Origin: an uncultured Bacteroidales bacterium
GTDB lineage: Bacteria; Bacteroidota; Bacteroidia; Bacteroidales; Paludibacteraceae
Length of the DNA stretch: 64,000 nucleotides
Direction: 5' to 3'
NCBI GenBank assembly: GCA_903911085.1
Contig: CAIWCC010000084.1
Coordinates: 1-64,000 of the forward strand
Made by a program: the position numbers and the translations under genes. Positions within the stretch are counted from its first letter, which is position 1. Every line of letters starts with the position of its first letter. The notes under the pieces are model-generated. The model had not been told where the DNA came from. It did no database searches and was given only the letters and a program-made list of their open reading frames with translations. Positions 35,932 to 43,595 of the stretch are shown in pieces.

Positions 35932-38900
35932 TTAAAAGTCAACTACAATACTTTCTACTTTTCGTAATGTTACATAACACACAAAACCGTTGGTTTGATA
36001 GCCCATTTCGGCAATAAGTTGCATGTATTTTTTTACTTGTTGCAGGTACTTTTCACTTTCATTATTTCCAAATTTGTAATCAATAATTGTTGCTTCATTT
36101 CCTCGAATAACAACGCGGTCGGGTCTGTATTGTTCACCCTCATGGGTAAGAATCGTAGTTTCGTTGAACACATTGTTTTCTGATGCAAACCAATTTTCAA
36201 TTTCAGGCAAATTCCAGAAATGTTGCAATTCATCAATCACAATTTTACTTTCTTCTTCGCTGATGCGACCGCTACGAATTAAGTTGTCAATGGCTTTCGG
36301 TTGGTCGCTTTTATGATTAATTTGACGTAAAATGTCGTGCATAATAATGCCATAATTCAGCTGACTATCTGTAAGTTGAGAATTTTCTAAAAGATAATCT
36401 AAACTTTGGTGCCGTATTCTCAACCGTGATGTACTACTCACCGAAAAGTAATTGTTTAGCTTTTCGTCAATATCCATATTGGGTTTATCTTTGTATATTG
36501 CTATGGTCGATTCTCCGAGTTCAAAAACTTGATTATTATTGTTGTATGATGCAGTTAATGAAATGATTTCTTTATCGGCGTTTGGCGTATCTATTTGAAA
36601 ACAAGTTGCAAACAATGCAGAAAGTGTGTTGATTTTTTCCAATCCATCAATTTCTTTTTTGGGAGCAGGAGCAAAGCAAATCAATTCATTTTTGGCACGA
36701 GTAAATGCTACATAGGCCACATTAAGGCAGTCGATGTATTGATGCATTTGTTCATCAAAATATGTGTCGGCAAAAATGGATTTGCCTAACTTTGAACCAT
36801 ATTCAATTGGCAAAAGTGGCAACTCATTGAACGGAGATACTTTGGGCTCACACCAAAGTATATTTCTCATTCTACTATCCACTTCCCAATCGCAAAATGG
36901 CATTACCACCACTTTAAAATCCAATCCTTTCGATTTATGAACGGTCATAATTCGCATTGCATTTTGATTATTTGGTGTAGAAATACATTGTTTCTCACCA
37001 TTTTTTTTCCACCATGATAGAAAACTATTCAAATCTGCCGTTTTATTATTCGAAAAACGGAAAACTACATCTTGGAATGCCTGAACAAAAACAGCCTCAT
37101 TGTGCCATGAGCCGACACCGAAAAGTGCAATAATTTTTTCAACCATATCAAACAATGAACTGTGCTGAAGTGAAAATAATTCATTGTTTTCAGCTTCCGA
37201 AAATAAAGATGAAAATTCTTTTTTTTCGCTTTTTGAAATTAATGAAAAACAGGCATTTAAGGCTTCATTTTCATTCTTGTTTTGCCTTCCTCTGGCATAT
37301 TCGTAATCGACAATTGTTTGCTGAATGGAATCTGTAGGGTTGACAAAAAGCTTTAAAACTCCAAGTATAAACCGTATCGAAGCCGCCGAAGCTATCATTA
37401 GACCTTCATTTCCCATTATATCGTAACAAATATCTACTTTTGCTTCGGGAGTAGTTTTGTAATTCAGCAACTTATGAATTACTTGCTGCTCTTCTTCGTT
37501 TTTTCGAACCAGAATGCAAATGTCGTCAGCACGATAACCTTGATTTTGCAACTTTTCCAAAACTAAAGGTAATCGTTTTAAACTTTCAGATTTCCAGCCA
37601 TCATCAGTCTCATCGGTATTGATAAGATTTATTTGAACATGTCCTAATGCAGCATTTGGTGAAGTCTTCTGATGAATATTGGCATAAGCGTGTTCAATTT
37701 TATTTGTTAATACCTCAAGTTGTGGATAAACAGATAAAATGTCCTTGAGGTTATCGTTGAGTTTGTTTTGCAATAATTGTGTTGCTCGGTAAAAAAATGA
37801 ATTATTAAAATCAACAATGTTTCGGTCGCTGCGCCAATTGGTTTCGAGGTTTTCAACGTGTATTTGCTCGGGACGGAAATCGTTCATTATTTGTTCATCC
37901 AGCAATTTCCAGTCCGAATTGCGCCAACGATAAATGCTTTGTTTTACATCGCCCACTACCAGATTAAACTTTCCAGCTGCCAAACTATTTGAAACCAAAG
38001 GATAGAAATTTTTCCATTGTAATGTTGAAGTATCTTGAAATTCATCTATCATAAAGTTTTCAATATGAATTCCAGTCTTTTCGTACACAAATGGCGCATC
38101 GCTATTGTCAATTATTCTATTGAGTAACAAGTTTGTATCTGAAATGAGCATGGTATTTTGCTCGTCGGTAAGCTTTTTAATTTGAACGGCCAAGTCAGAT
38201 AAAATGCCTAATGTATTGATGTGTTTAAGTACCAATATAGCTGAATTGTAGGCAATTATATCAATATGTAACAATTCTATTATTTGTAAAAAACATTGTT
38301 GCAATCCATTTTGATATGCATTTTCAATAATGTTTTTGATGTTTTGGGGTTTAGTTTTTGTATAACAGTTAGTTACATCATCGGCAAAACTTATAAAACG
38401 GTTACTAACTTCAAATTTTCCATTAATGATTTTTTCAAAAACGTTTGTTGTTTTGTATGAAAAATCTTCATGTGACAAGCCATTTCTAGCCATAATTCTT
38501 AAACCTTCCGAAGCCGTTAATTTTATTTTGGTTTCGAAATCTGACTTTATTTGTCTTAAATTTTTGCGATAATTACTAAGAAATTCACGTTCGTGCAATT
38601 TTTTGTTTGTATCTTCTGCTTTATGCTGATAGCTCTCTTTAAAAATTTCTTTGCCTAAATCCATTATATTTGCCCGCATATTCCAGTTTTCCGATTGTTC
38701 GATGCGTTCTTCGGCATAAGCTGTAAGCCAGTGCAATAGCTGTTTGTTTTCGTCTTTCGATAAATCGAGAAACATATTATCAACCGATTGTTCAAGTGTA
38801 GAATTGCTATCCAACTCCAAATTATAACCTCCATGCACACCAATATCACGCGCAAAAGAACGAATTACTTGTTGGAAGAATTTGTCGATTGTGCTTATCG

Positions 38901-39207
38901 AAAACGATGAATAATCGTGTAGAATGGTGATTAGTATATGCTTAGCTTTTTCGTCCACCGACTTTTCATCCATCTTGAATTTATGAATCAAGCCTGCGCG
39001 ATAATCCGATTTTTCGCCTTGTGCCAAAGCATGCAACTCCTTGAGAATGCGTGACTTCATTTCGTCGGTTGCCTTGTTGGTAAATGTTACAGCTAAAATT
39101 CGACGATGCGCCCGCTCTTTTTTGGGGTCGAATAGCAAGTGTATGTAATCTTGCGTTAGTCGGTATGTTTTACCCGAACCAGCAGAGGCGCGATAAATGT
39201 TTAGCAT
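35932..39207 (-). CDS. AddA/RecB-like UvrD-type helicase-nuclease
   Basis: The protein has 1091 residues. Superfamily 1 helicase motifs are complete: Walker A YRASAGSGKTYR at the N-terminus, VTFTNKATDEM, FMIDEFQDTSTLQW, VVGDVKQSIYRWR, MTVHKSKGLDFK and YVAFTRAKNEL. The C-terminus carries a PD-(D/E)XK nuclease (RPDRVV then ATIIDYKFG, with Asp, Asp and Lys) ending GYQTNGFVCYVTL. This is the layout of AddA, which processes double-strand breaks with AddB. No addB lies beside it; the upstream side holds only repeats and a possible short relic. Partner and Chi behaviour are therefore unknown. Confidence 0.88.
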   Translation of the reverse strand: MLNIYRASAGSGKTYRLTQDYIHLLFDPKKERAHRRILAVTFTNKATDEMKSRILKELHALAQGEKSDYRAGLIHKFKMDEKSVDEKAKHILITILHDYSSFSISTIDKFFQQVIRSFARDIGVHGGYNLELDSNSTLEQSVDNMFLDLSKDENKQLLHWLTAYAEERIEQSENWNMRANIMDLGKEIFKESYQHKAEDTNKKLHEREFLSNYRKNLRQIKSDFETKIKLTASEGLRIMARNGLSHEDFSYKTTNVFEKIINGKFEVSNRFISFADDVTNCYTKTKPQNIKNIIENAYQNGLQQCFLQIIELLHIDIIAYNSAILVLKHINTLGILSDLAVQIKKLTDEQNTMLISDTNLLLNRIIDNSDAPFVYEKTGIHIENFMIDEFQDTSTLQWKNFYPLVSNSLAAGKFNLVVGDVKQSIYRWRNSDWKLLDEQIMNDFRPEQIHVENLETNWRSDRNIVDFNNSFFYRATQLLQNKLNDNLKDILSVYPQLEVLTNKIEHAYANIHQKTSPNAALGHVQINLINTDETDDGWKSESLKRLPLVLEKLQNQGYRADDICILVRKNEEEQQVIHKLLNYKTTPEAKVDICYDIMGNEGLMIASAASIRFILGVLKLFVNPTDSIQQTIVDYEYARGRQNKNENEALNACFSLISKSEKKEFSSLFSEAENNELFSLQHSSLFDMVEKIIALFGVGSWHNEAVFVQAFQDVVFRFSNNKTADLNSFLSWWKKNGEKQCISTPNNQNAMRIMTVHKSKGLDFKVVVMPFCDWEVDSRMRNILWCEPKVSPFNELPLLPIEYGSKLGKSIFADTYFDEQMHQYIDCLNVAYVAFTRAKNELICFAPAPKKEIDGLEKINTLSALFATCFQIDTPNADKEIISLTASYNNNNQVFELGESTIAIYKDKPNMDIDEKLNNYFSVSSTSRLRIRHQSLDYLLENSQLTDSQLNYGIIMHDILRQINHKSDQPKAIDNLIRSGRISEEESKIVIDELQHFWNLPEIENWFASENNVFNETTILTHEGEQYRPDRVVIRGNEATIIDYKFGNNESEKYLQQVKKYMQLIAEMGYQTNGFVCYVTLRKVESIVVDF

Positions 39208-39303
39208 ATTTTACCAGTTTAAATAAAGTGATTAGGTGTCTTTTCTTTCAAATTTGTGTATTCGTGCTGCAATAGTTAATTTAAAATCATTATAACAGCC
39301 AAT

Positions 39304-39358
39304 TAATGTCTACAAGAAATCCGTTGGTTTGTAGCCCCAATTTGCGATAATTTGCTAT
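39304..39358 (-). pseudogene. Possible relic resembling the 3' end of the AddA-like gene
   Basis: Translated on the minus strand it gives ANYRKLGLQTNGFLVDI, against MQLIAEMGYQTNGFVCYV at the end of the helicase-nuclease. At DNA level CCGTTGGTTTG is identical and the next 25 bases are alignable with small gaps. It could be the last trace of a duplicated or lost nuclease gene such as addB. The stretch is short, so chance remains possible. Confidence 0.3.
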
Positions 39359-39457
39359 AGTACATAACAAAAAAAAGACAGTTTTGTAATGTGTTGAAAT
39401 TGAATATTTTATTGTATCAGCGACCATTGATAAACGGATTGACATCGTCCGGTGAGC

Positions 39458-39563
39458 CGAAAAATGGAGTGAAGTAGGCGTAGAAAACTTTTGTGTTTGA
39501 GTGCCGACGTATTCCGTCGGTGCGAGTTTAAAAGTTTTCAGCCTACGAACGACTAATTTTTCG
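39458..39563. repeat. Long foldback element
   Basis: CGAAAAAT..GTAGGCGTAGAAAACTTTT on the left is inverted on the right as AAAAGTTTTCAGCCTAC..ATTTTTCG, and the centre is CCGAC-GTATTCC-GTCGG. It forms one extended hairpin. A false 100-codon frame on the minus strand runs through it. Confidence 0.7.
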
Positions 39564-39602
39564 AGTGAAGCGGGCGAAGTCAAACACTTCAATTCCTATT
39601 TT

Positions 39603-39623
39603 CCCTCTCCAGTTTGGAGAGGG
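39603..39623. repeat. CCCTCTCC/GGAGAGGG dispersed hairpin, copy 2
   Basis: It has the same 8-bp arms and 5-nt loop spacing as at 8842-8862, followed by GGGTGAGGT as in copy 1. Confidence 0.65.
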
Positions 39624-39756
39624 TGCCGTAGGCGGGTGAGGTGTTTTTTTGCTTACTTTTTTACGTCAAGGCAAAAAAGTGAGTGGGGTGCGGGGCTAGC
39701 CCCGATCAAAATAGTACATTATTTTGTTCCAATAACTTAGTTATATCAAGAATCGA

Positions 39757-40095
39757 TTATTTAAAATTTATCTTTTTCACTTTAAAGCCCATTTCCAGCA
39801 AAATATCAGCAATTTTCACTCTAAAATCACCTTGTATCAATATCTCACCATTGCGGGATGAACCACCGGCACCACATTTTATTTTTAGTAGTTTAGCAAG
39901 GTCTTTTAATTCATCGTCTTTGCCCATAAAATCTGTAACCAAAGTAGCAGGCTTGCCATTTCGCTTATCTAGTTCTACCCTTAAAGGTTCAATTTGTCGT
40001 TTTTTTGCAGGTTTTGCAATTGGCTTGTTGTCTGTAACCTCCTCTACTTGTGGAAGTTCCGATTTTAGTCCGTTAAGTTTATCTCTCCAATCCAT
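39757..40095 (-). CDS. yciH: eIF1/SUI1-like translation factor (YciH family)
   Basis: This 112-residue protein has a variable N-terminal segment and a SUI1 domain with VELDKRNGKPATLV, LLKIKCGAGGSSRNGEILIQGD and VKIADILLEMGFKVKKINF. The CGxGGS..G.I.IQGD pattern is the family signature. Bacterial YciH proteins resemble eukaryotic initiation factor 1, and their exact role is not settled. It is on the same strand as the neighbouring SpoU gene, 77 nt downstream of it. Confidence 0.9.
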   Translation of the reverse strand: MDWRDKLNGLKSELPQVEEVTDNKPIAKPAKKRQIEPLRVELDKRNGKPATLVTDFMGKDDELKDLAKLLKIKCGAGGSSRNGEILIQGDFRVKIADILLEMGFKVKKINFK

Positions 40096-40172
40096 AATAT
40101 TAATTCAGAATTTTAAATGCTAAGTTTATTTTAAGTCACCGACTTCTTTTTATTATAATTTTCGTCGGAAGT

Positions 40173-40712
40173 TTATAGAGTTGAGTCCTGCAATAAATTG
40201 AACATTTCCCAAATAATAATTCCTCCAGTGACACTTACATTGAGCGAATGTTTTGTGCCAAATTGTGGAATTTCGATACAGCCGTGACATGCATCTACCA
40301 CGGATTGTTGAACGCCTTTTACCTCATTGCCAAGTATTACGGCATATTTCTTCGACTTTTCCAACTTTAAATTGGGCAACATTGTGCTTCCCACTGCTTG
40401 TTCTATTGCAAAAACTGTGTAACTATTTGATTTTAATTCGGATAATGCTTGATTTGTGTCTTCAAAATACTTCCAATCAACAGTGTTTTCGGCACCAAGA
40501 GCTGTTTTGTGAATTTCGGAATGTGGCGGAGTACTTGTTATACCACAAAGGTACACGGCTTCTACCAAAAATGCATCCGCTGTGCGAAAAACCGAACCTA
40601 CATTGTGTAAGCTTCTAACATTATCAAGTACAACGATTAATGGGGTTTTTATTTCATTTTTAAATTCATCAGCAGTGAGCCGATTCATTTCGGTAATTTT
40701 AAGTTTTTTCAT
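40173..40712 (-). CDS. TrmH/SpoU-family RNA 2'-O-methyltransferase
   Basis: This 179-residue SPOUT enzyme shows the three family motifs: NVRSLHNVGSVFRTADAF, VILGNEVKGV and IEIPQFGTKHSLNVSVTGGI, the last forming the knotted SAM site. It has no N-terminal L30e-like domain, so it resembles the short TrmH/TrmL-like members. The RNA target (tRNA or rRNA) cannot be told from sequence alone. Confidence 0.9.
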   Translation of the reverse strand: MKKLKITEMNRLTADEFKNEIKTPLIVVLDNVRSLHNVGSVFRTADAFLVEAVYLCGITSTPPHSEIHKTALGAENTVDWKYFEDTNQALSELKSNSYTVFAIEQAVGSTMLPNLKLEKSKKYAVILGNEVKGVQQSVVDACHGCIEIPQFGTKHSLNVSVTGGIIIWEMFNLLQDSTL

Positions 40713-40749
40713 TAATAAAATAAGATTGTGAGTAAGTTAATCCTCTCTT

Positions 40750-41760
40750 TTACAGACTCTTTATTTTTAATATGGCTTTTTCTATTATTGTATCAATACC
40801 TTTCAACTCATCAGCTGACTTTATGCTGTCATTAATGTCAGGGTCGATGCCCCATTCGGTATTTTGTTTATTTGAATTGTACATTGGCGAAGCCGAAAAT
40901 CTAACCATCCAGCCGTTGGGTAACTCACTCGAAAAAGGTAAACCACCTCCACCACCAGTTTTATCACCTATTATTGTGGCGTTTGGAGCTTGTTTCATTC
41001 TGTTTACAAAATCGTTGGTGGCACTGTACGACATTCGATTAGAAAGCACTATCACAGGTCTTTGCCACTGAATGGTTTTGTGGGCAGGTGTTTTTATTTC
41101 TACATAATCAGAAAAATCGGAATGTCCATTTCCTGTTTTATGACGAATATATCCAGTTACAGTTTCTTCTTTGAAGAAATAAGATGCTAATTGCTTCGAA
41201 TAATCCAATGAGCCACCACCATTATTGCGAACATCGATAATTAAACCTTTACAATTTTTAAAATAAGTCATTACATAACGCATATTACTATCTGAAAATC
41301 CACTCGAAAAACTTCCATAATAGACATATCCAATACTGTCGTTATCAATTTTTTCATACAATAAGCCACCTGCAATACGGTAATTATCACCCAAATATCT
41401 TTCTTTGTAAATGAGTGAAGTGCTAAAGTTTGAACGGTAATCTGTATACCATTTCCAATAACGACTGCGATCGAAACTACTGTATAGATTTACATGTCCA
41501 TCTTTTAATTCTGCTAACATAGCTGCCATTGTATCGAAAAAAGTAATTTGCTCAGTAGTATCCGACACTGTTTTTTGATAAACAGTATGTATCGAATCCC
41601 AATTAATGTTTTTGTAGTCGAGGTAACAGTATTTTGAGTCAATAATTTTCCACAAAGATTCAAAATTTCCGTTGTTGGTATTTGGTTCTATTTCTGGTTC
41701 ATTCATGCACGATGGAAGCAGATTTAGAACAATAAAATAAATAATTATGTAGTTTTTCAT
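40750..41760 (-). CDS. S41-family peptidase lipoprotein
   Basis: This 336-residue protein has lipobox LLPSC near residue 18. The S41 (C-terminal processing/tricorn-like) core has KGLIIDVRNNGGGS, VIVLSNRMSYSATNDF (probable nucleophile the Ser in YSA) and IIGDKTGGGGGLPF. I do not see a PDZ domain in the N-terminal 150 residues, which are instead a helical cap-like region. It probably processes peptides in the periplasm or at the outer membrane. The substrate is unknown. Confidence 0.85.
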   Translation of the reverse strand: MKNYIIIYFIVLNLLPSCMNEPEIEPNTNNGNFESLWKIIDSKYCYLDYKNINWDSIHTVYQKTVSDTTEQITFFDTMAAMLAELKDGHVNLYSSFDRSRYWKWYTDYRSNFSTSLIYKERYLGDNYRIAGGLLYEKIDNDSIGYVYYGSFSSGFSDSNMRYVMTYFKNCKGLIIDVRNNGGGSLDYSKQLASYFFKEETVTGYIRHKTGNGHSDFSDYVEIKTPAHKTIQWQRPVIVLSNRMSYSATNDFVNRMKQAPNATIIGDKTGGGGGLPFSSELPNGWMVRFSASPMYNSNKQNTEWGIDPDINDSIKSADELKGIDTIIEKAILKIKSL

Positions 41761-41811
41761 TTTTGTTACATTCTTAATATTGACTTCACTATCTTCACTA
41801 TCTTCGACATC

Positions 41812-42660
41812 TTAATTATTTGTGCTTTTGAAATTATTTGGCGGAACGTTTTTTCTGCCCGAAAAAGTTGCGATATCAAAGGTAAATCCTGTTAAAATAC
41901 TAATCTCGTTTCGCTTAAAAATTAAATCGTTAGCCTTGTATTTTAGCGTGTTATAGCCAGCACCTATTCTCCAAGTACATTTGTTGAAAGGGACATCTAT
42001 CATGAATTTACTTTTTATGCCTCTTTTGTTATACATCGAACTCAAATGAATTGTTTCATCAAGATTCCATAATTCGAACATTTCATAATAAGATGCACCG
42101 CTTCTTGGAACAAACATACAACCTAAAATTGGACTTTCAATAGTCATTTGTGTTCGGATATTTCTTTTTAAAATCCGAAAATCGTAACGAGCTATACCAG
42201 CTAAATTGAGATTAGTTGCCAAGTCAATATTTGCTGGATTATTTACATTTCGTTCCAAATACTTGAACCGAAAGTCTAATTCGCAAAGCCCACCTGCTAG
42301 AAATTGCAAATTTTTTATTGGTCTAAAGTGATAATACAATCCCCAACCAAAATTGCATCCCATATAAATTAACATAGCTGATTGCGCTGGATTTAAACCT
42401 ATACCACCCGTAAAATTACCTCTACTTTGACTAGATAAATTATCATTGTTTGTATTCAGGAATTTGCGATTCTCATATTCGTAGTTTCCACCCAATCCTT
42501 TATAAGGCAATGGCGAGAGGTAAGGATCGGTTAAACTAAAAGATGTGATTTCAATTGTATTAACTTTTGAGGTGAGCAAATGCTTCTGATTATCATTGTT
42601 TTGAGCAATTGCAAAATGGCTCAAAAGAAAATTTACCAAAAGAAAAAATGTTTTTTTCAT
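41812..42660 (-). CDS. DUF3316-like secreted protein
   Basis: From ATG 42660 the protein is 282 residues with a clear signal peptide (MKKTFFLLVNFLLSHFAIAQ). A longer reading to 42756 would place 32 hydrophilic residues before the signal and is rejected. The segment SFSLTDPYLSPLPYKGLGGNYE and the alternating beta pattern fit the DUF3316 family, likely an outer-membrane beta-barrel or beta-rich envelope protein. The function is unknown. A minus-strand TATTTTTG promoter element lies at 42685-42692. Confidence 0.7.
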   Translation of the reverse strand: MKKTFFLLVNFLLSHFAIAQNNDNQKHLLTSKVNTIEITSFSLTDPYLSPLPYKGLGGNYEYENRKFLNTNNDNLSSQSRGNFTGGIGLNPAQSAMLIYMGCNFGWGLYYHFRPIKNLQFLAGGLCELDFRFKYLERNVNNPANIDLATNLNLAGIARYDFRILKRNIRTQMTIESPILGCMFVPRSGASYYEMFELWNLDETIHLSSMYNKRGIKSKFMIDVPFNKCTWRIGAGYNTLKYKANDLIFKRNEISILTGFTFDIATFSGRKNVPPNNFKSTNN

Positions 42661-42684
42661 CAACCGAATTTTTAAATAATCATG

Positions 42685-42692
42685 CAAAAATA
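42685..42692 (-). promoter_or_regulatory. Candidate -7 element for the DUF3316 gene
   Basis: The minus strand reads TATTTTTG (TAnnTTTG), 25 nt before ATG 42660. It fits the chosen downstream start. Confidence 0.45.
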
Positions 42693-42853
42693 ACAAAAAT
42701 GTTTCGTATTTCTGTTTGTTCGACACACCAGTTTTGTAATGTATTGTTTTGAGCAAATAATATGGTTCAATTATTATCCTATAATTTCAAAATTAAACAC
42801 ATCAAATTAGTCGAAATTATTCAGTTAGACTGTTTTTATTGCTCGAAAATAAT

Positions 42854-42861
42854 TATCTTTG
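42854..42861 (+). promoter_or_regulatory. -7 promoter element for rdgB
   Basis: TATCTTTG is an exact TAnnTTTG, 33 nt before the ATG at 42895. Confidence 0.55.
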
Positions 42862-42894
42862 CGGTCAGTTGATTTTTAATTTTTTTATTCTGTT

Positions 42895-43515
42895 ATGGAA
42901 AAAATGGTTTTTGCAACCAATAATGCACATAAACTGGCGGAAGTCAGAGCAATATTAGCCCCTTTTTACACAATTATAAGTTTATCAGAACTTGGTTGTA
43001 CAGATGATATTCCCGAGACAGCCAATACTTTGGAGGGAAATGCTTTAATTAAGGCAAAATATATTCACGACAAATTTGGAATAGATTGTTTTGCAGATGA
43101 TACAGGTTTAGAAATTGATGCTTTAAATGGAGAACCTGGTGTATATTCTGCTCGTTACGCTGGAGAAGAAAATTGTGCTCAAAAAAACATATGCAAAGTG
43201 CTTCGATTATTGGGCGAAAATAACAACAGATCAGCGTGTTTTCGTACTGTAATTGCACTAATTAAAGATGGTAAAACTTATTTTTTTGAAGGGAAGATTG
43301 AAGGAGATATTGCCACTCAACCACGTGGAGATGGCGGTTTTGGTTACGATTCAATTTTTGTCCCCAAAGGATATTTTACCAGTTTCGCGCAGCTTAGTCC
43401 CAGCGAAAAAAATAACATTAGCCACCGTGCTCTTGCAGTTGAACAATTGGTGAATTATTTGCAAACTAATAATTTACGTCAAAATACTGCTGTCACTTCG
43501 GATACCATAAAATAA
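42895..43515 (+). CDS. rdgB: dITP/XTP pyrophosphatase (RdgB/HAM1)
   Basis: This 206-residue housecleaning enzyme hydrolyses dITP, XTP and similar nucleotides to monophosphates, keeping them out of DNA. Signatures are VFATNNAHKLAEVRAIL at the N-terminus, FADDTGLEIDALNGEPGVYSARYAG in the middle and RGDGGFGYDSIFVP followed by NNISHRALA. The length is typical. The gene lies 80 nt before porZ on the same strand and may share its transcript. Confidence 0.95.
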   Translation: MEKMVFATNNAHKLAEVRAILAPFYTIISLSELGCTDDIPETANTLEGNALIKAKYIHDKFGIDCFADDTGLEIDALNGEPGVYSARYAGEENCAQKNICKVLRLLGENNNRSACFRTVIALIKDGKTYFFEGKIEGDIATQPRGDGGFGYDSIFVPKGYFTSFAQLSPSEKNNISHRALAVEQLVNYLQTNNLRQNTAVTSDTIK

Positions 43516-43595
43516 ATTTCAAGTTATTGAGTTTATTAATTCTAATAGTCAGTTCAAATTTCTAATAAAAGATTTTCAAATAGAGCAAAATATAT

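Larger units (their letters stand above)
39208..39756. other. Gene-free interval of foldbacks, hairpins and a possible gene relic
   Basis: No intact gene is seen in 549 bp. It contains a short stretch resembling the 3' end of the adjacent helicase-nuclease gene (39304-39358), a long foldback (39458-39563), the second CCCTCTCC hairpin (39603-39623), an imperfect inverted pair around 39652-39683 and a perfect 14-bp palindrome CGGGGCTAGCCCCG (39691-39704). Confidence 0.55.

Noticed and set aside
39290-39592. 100-codon minus-strand frame
   Set aside because: It runs through the foldback element, and its sequence follows the hairpin rather than a protein pattern. Only the last few codons resemble the neighbouring nuclease.
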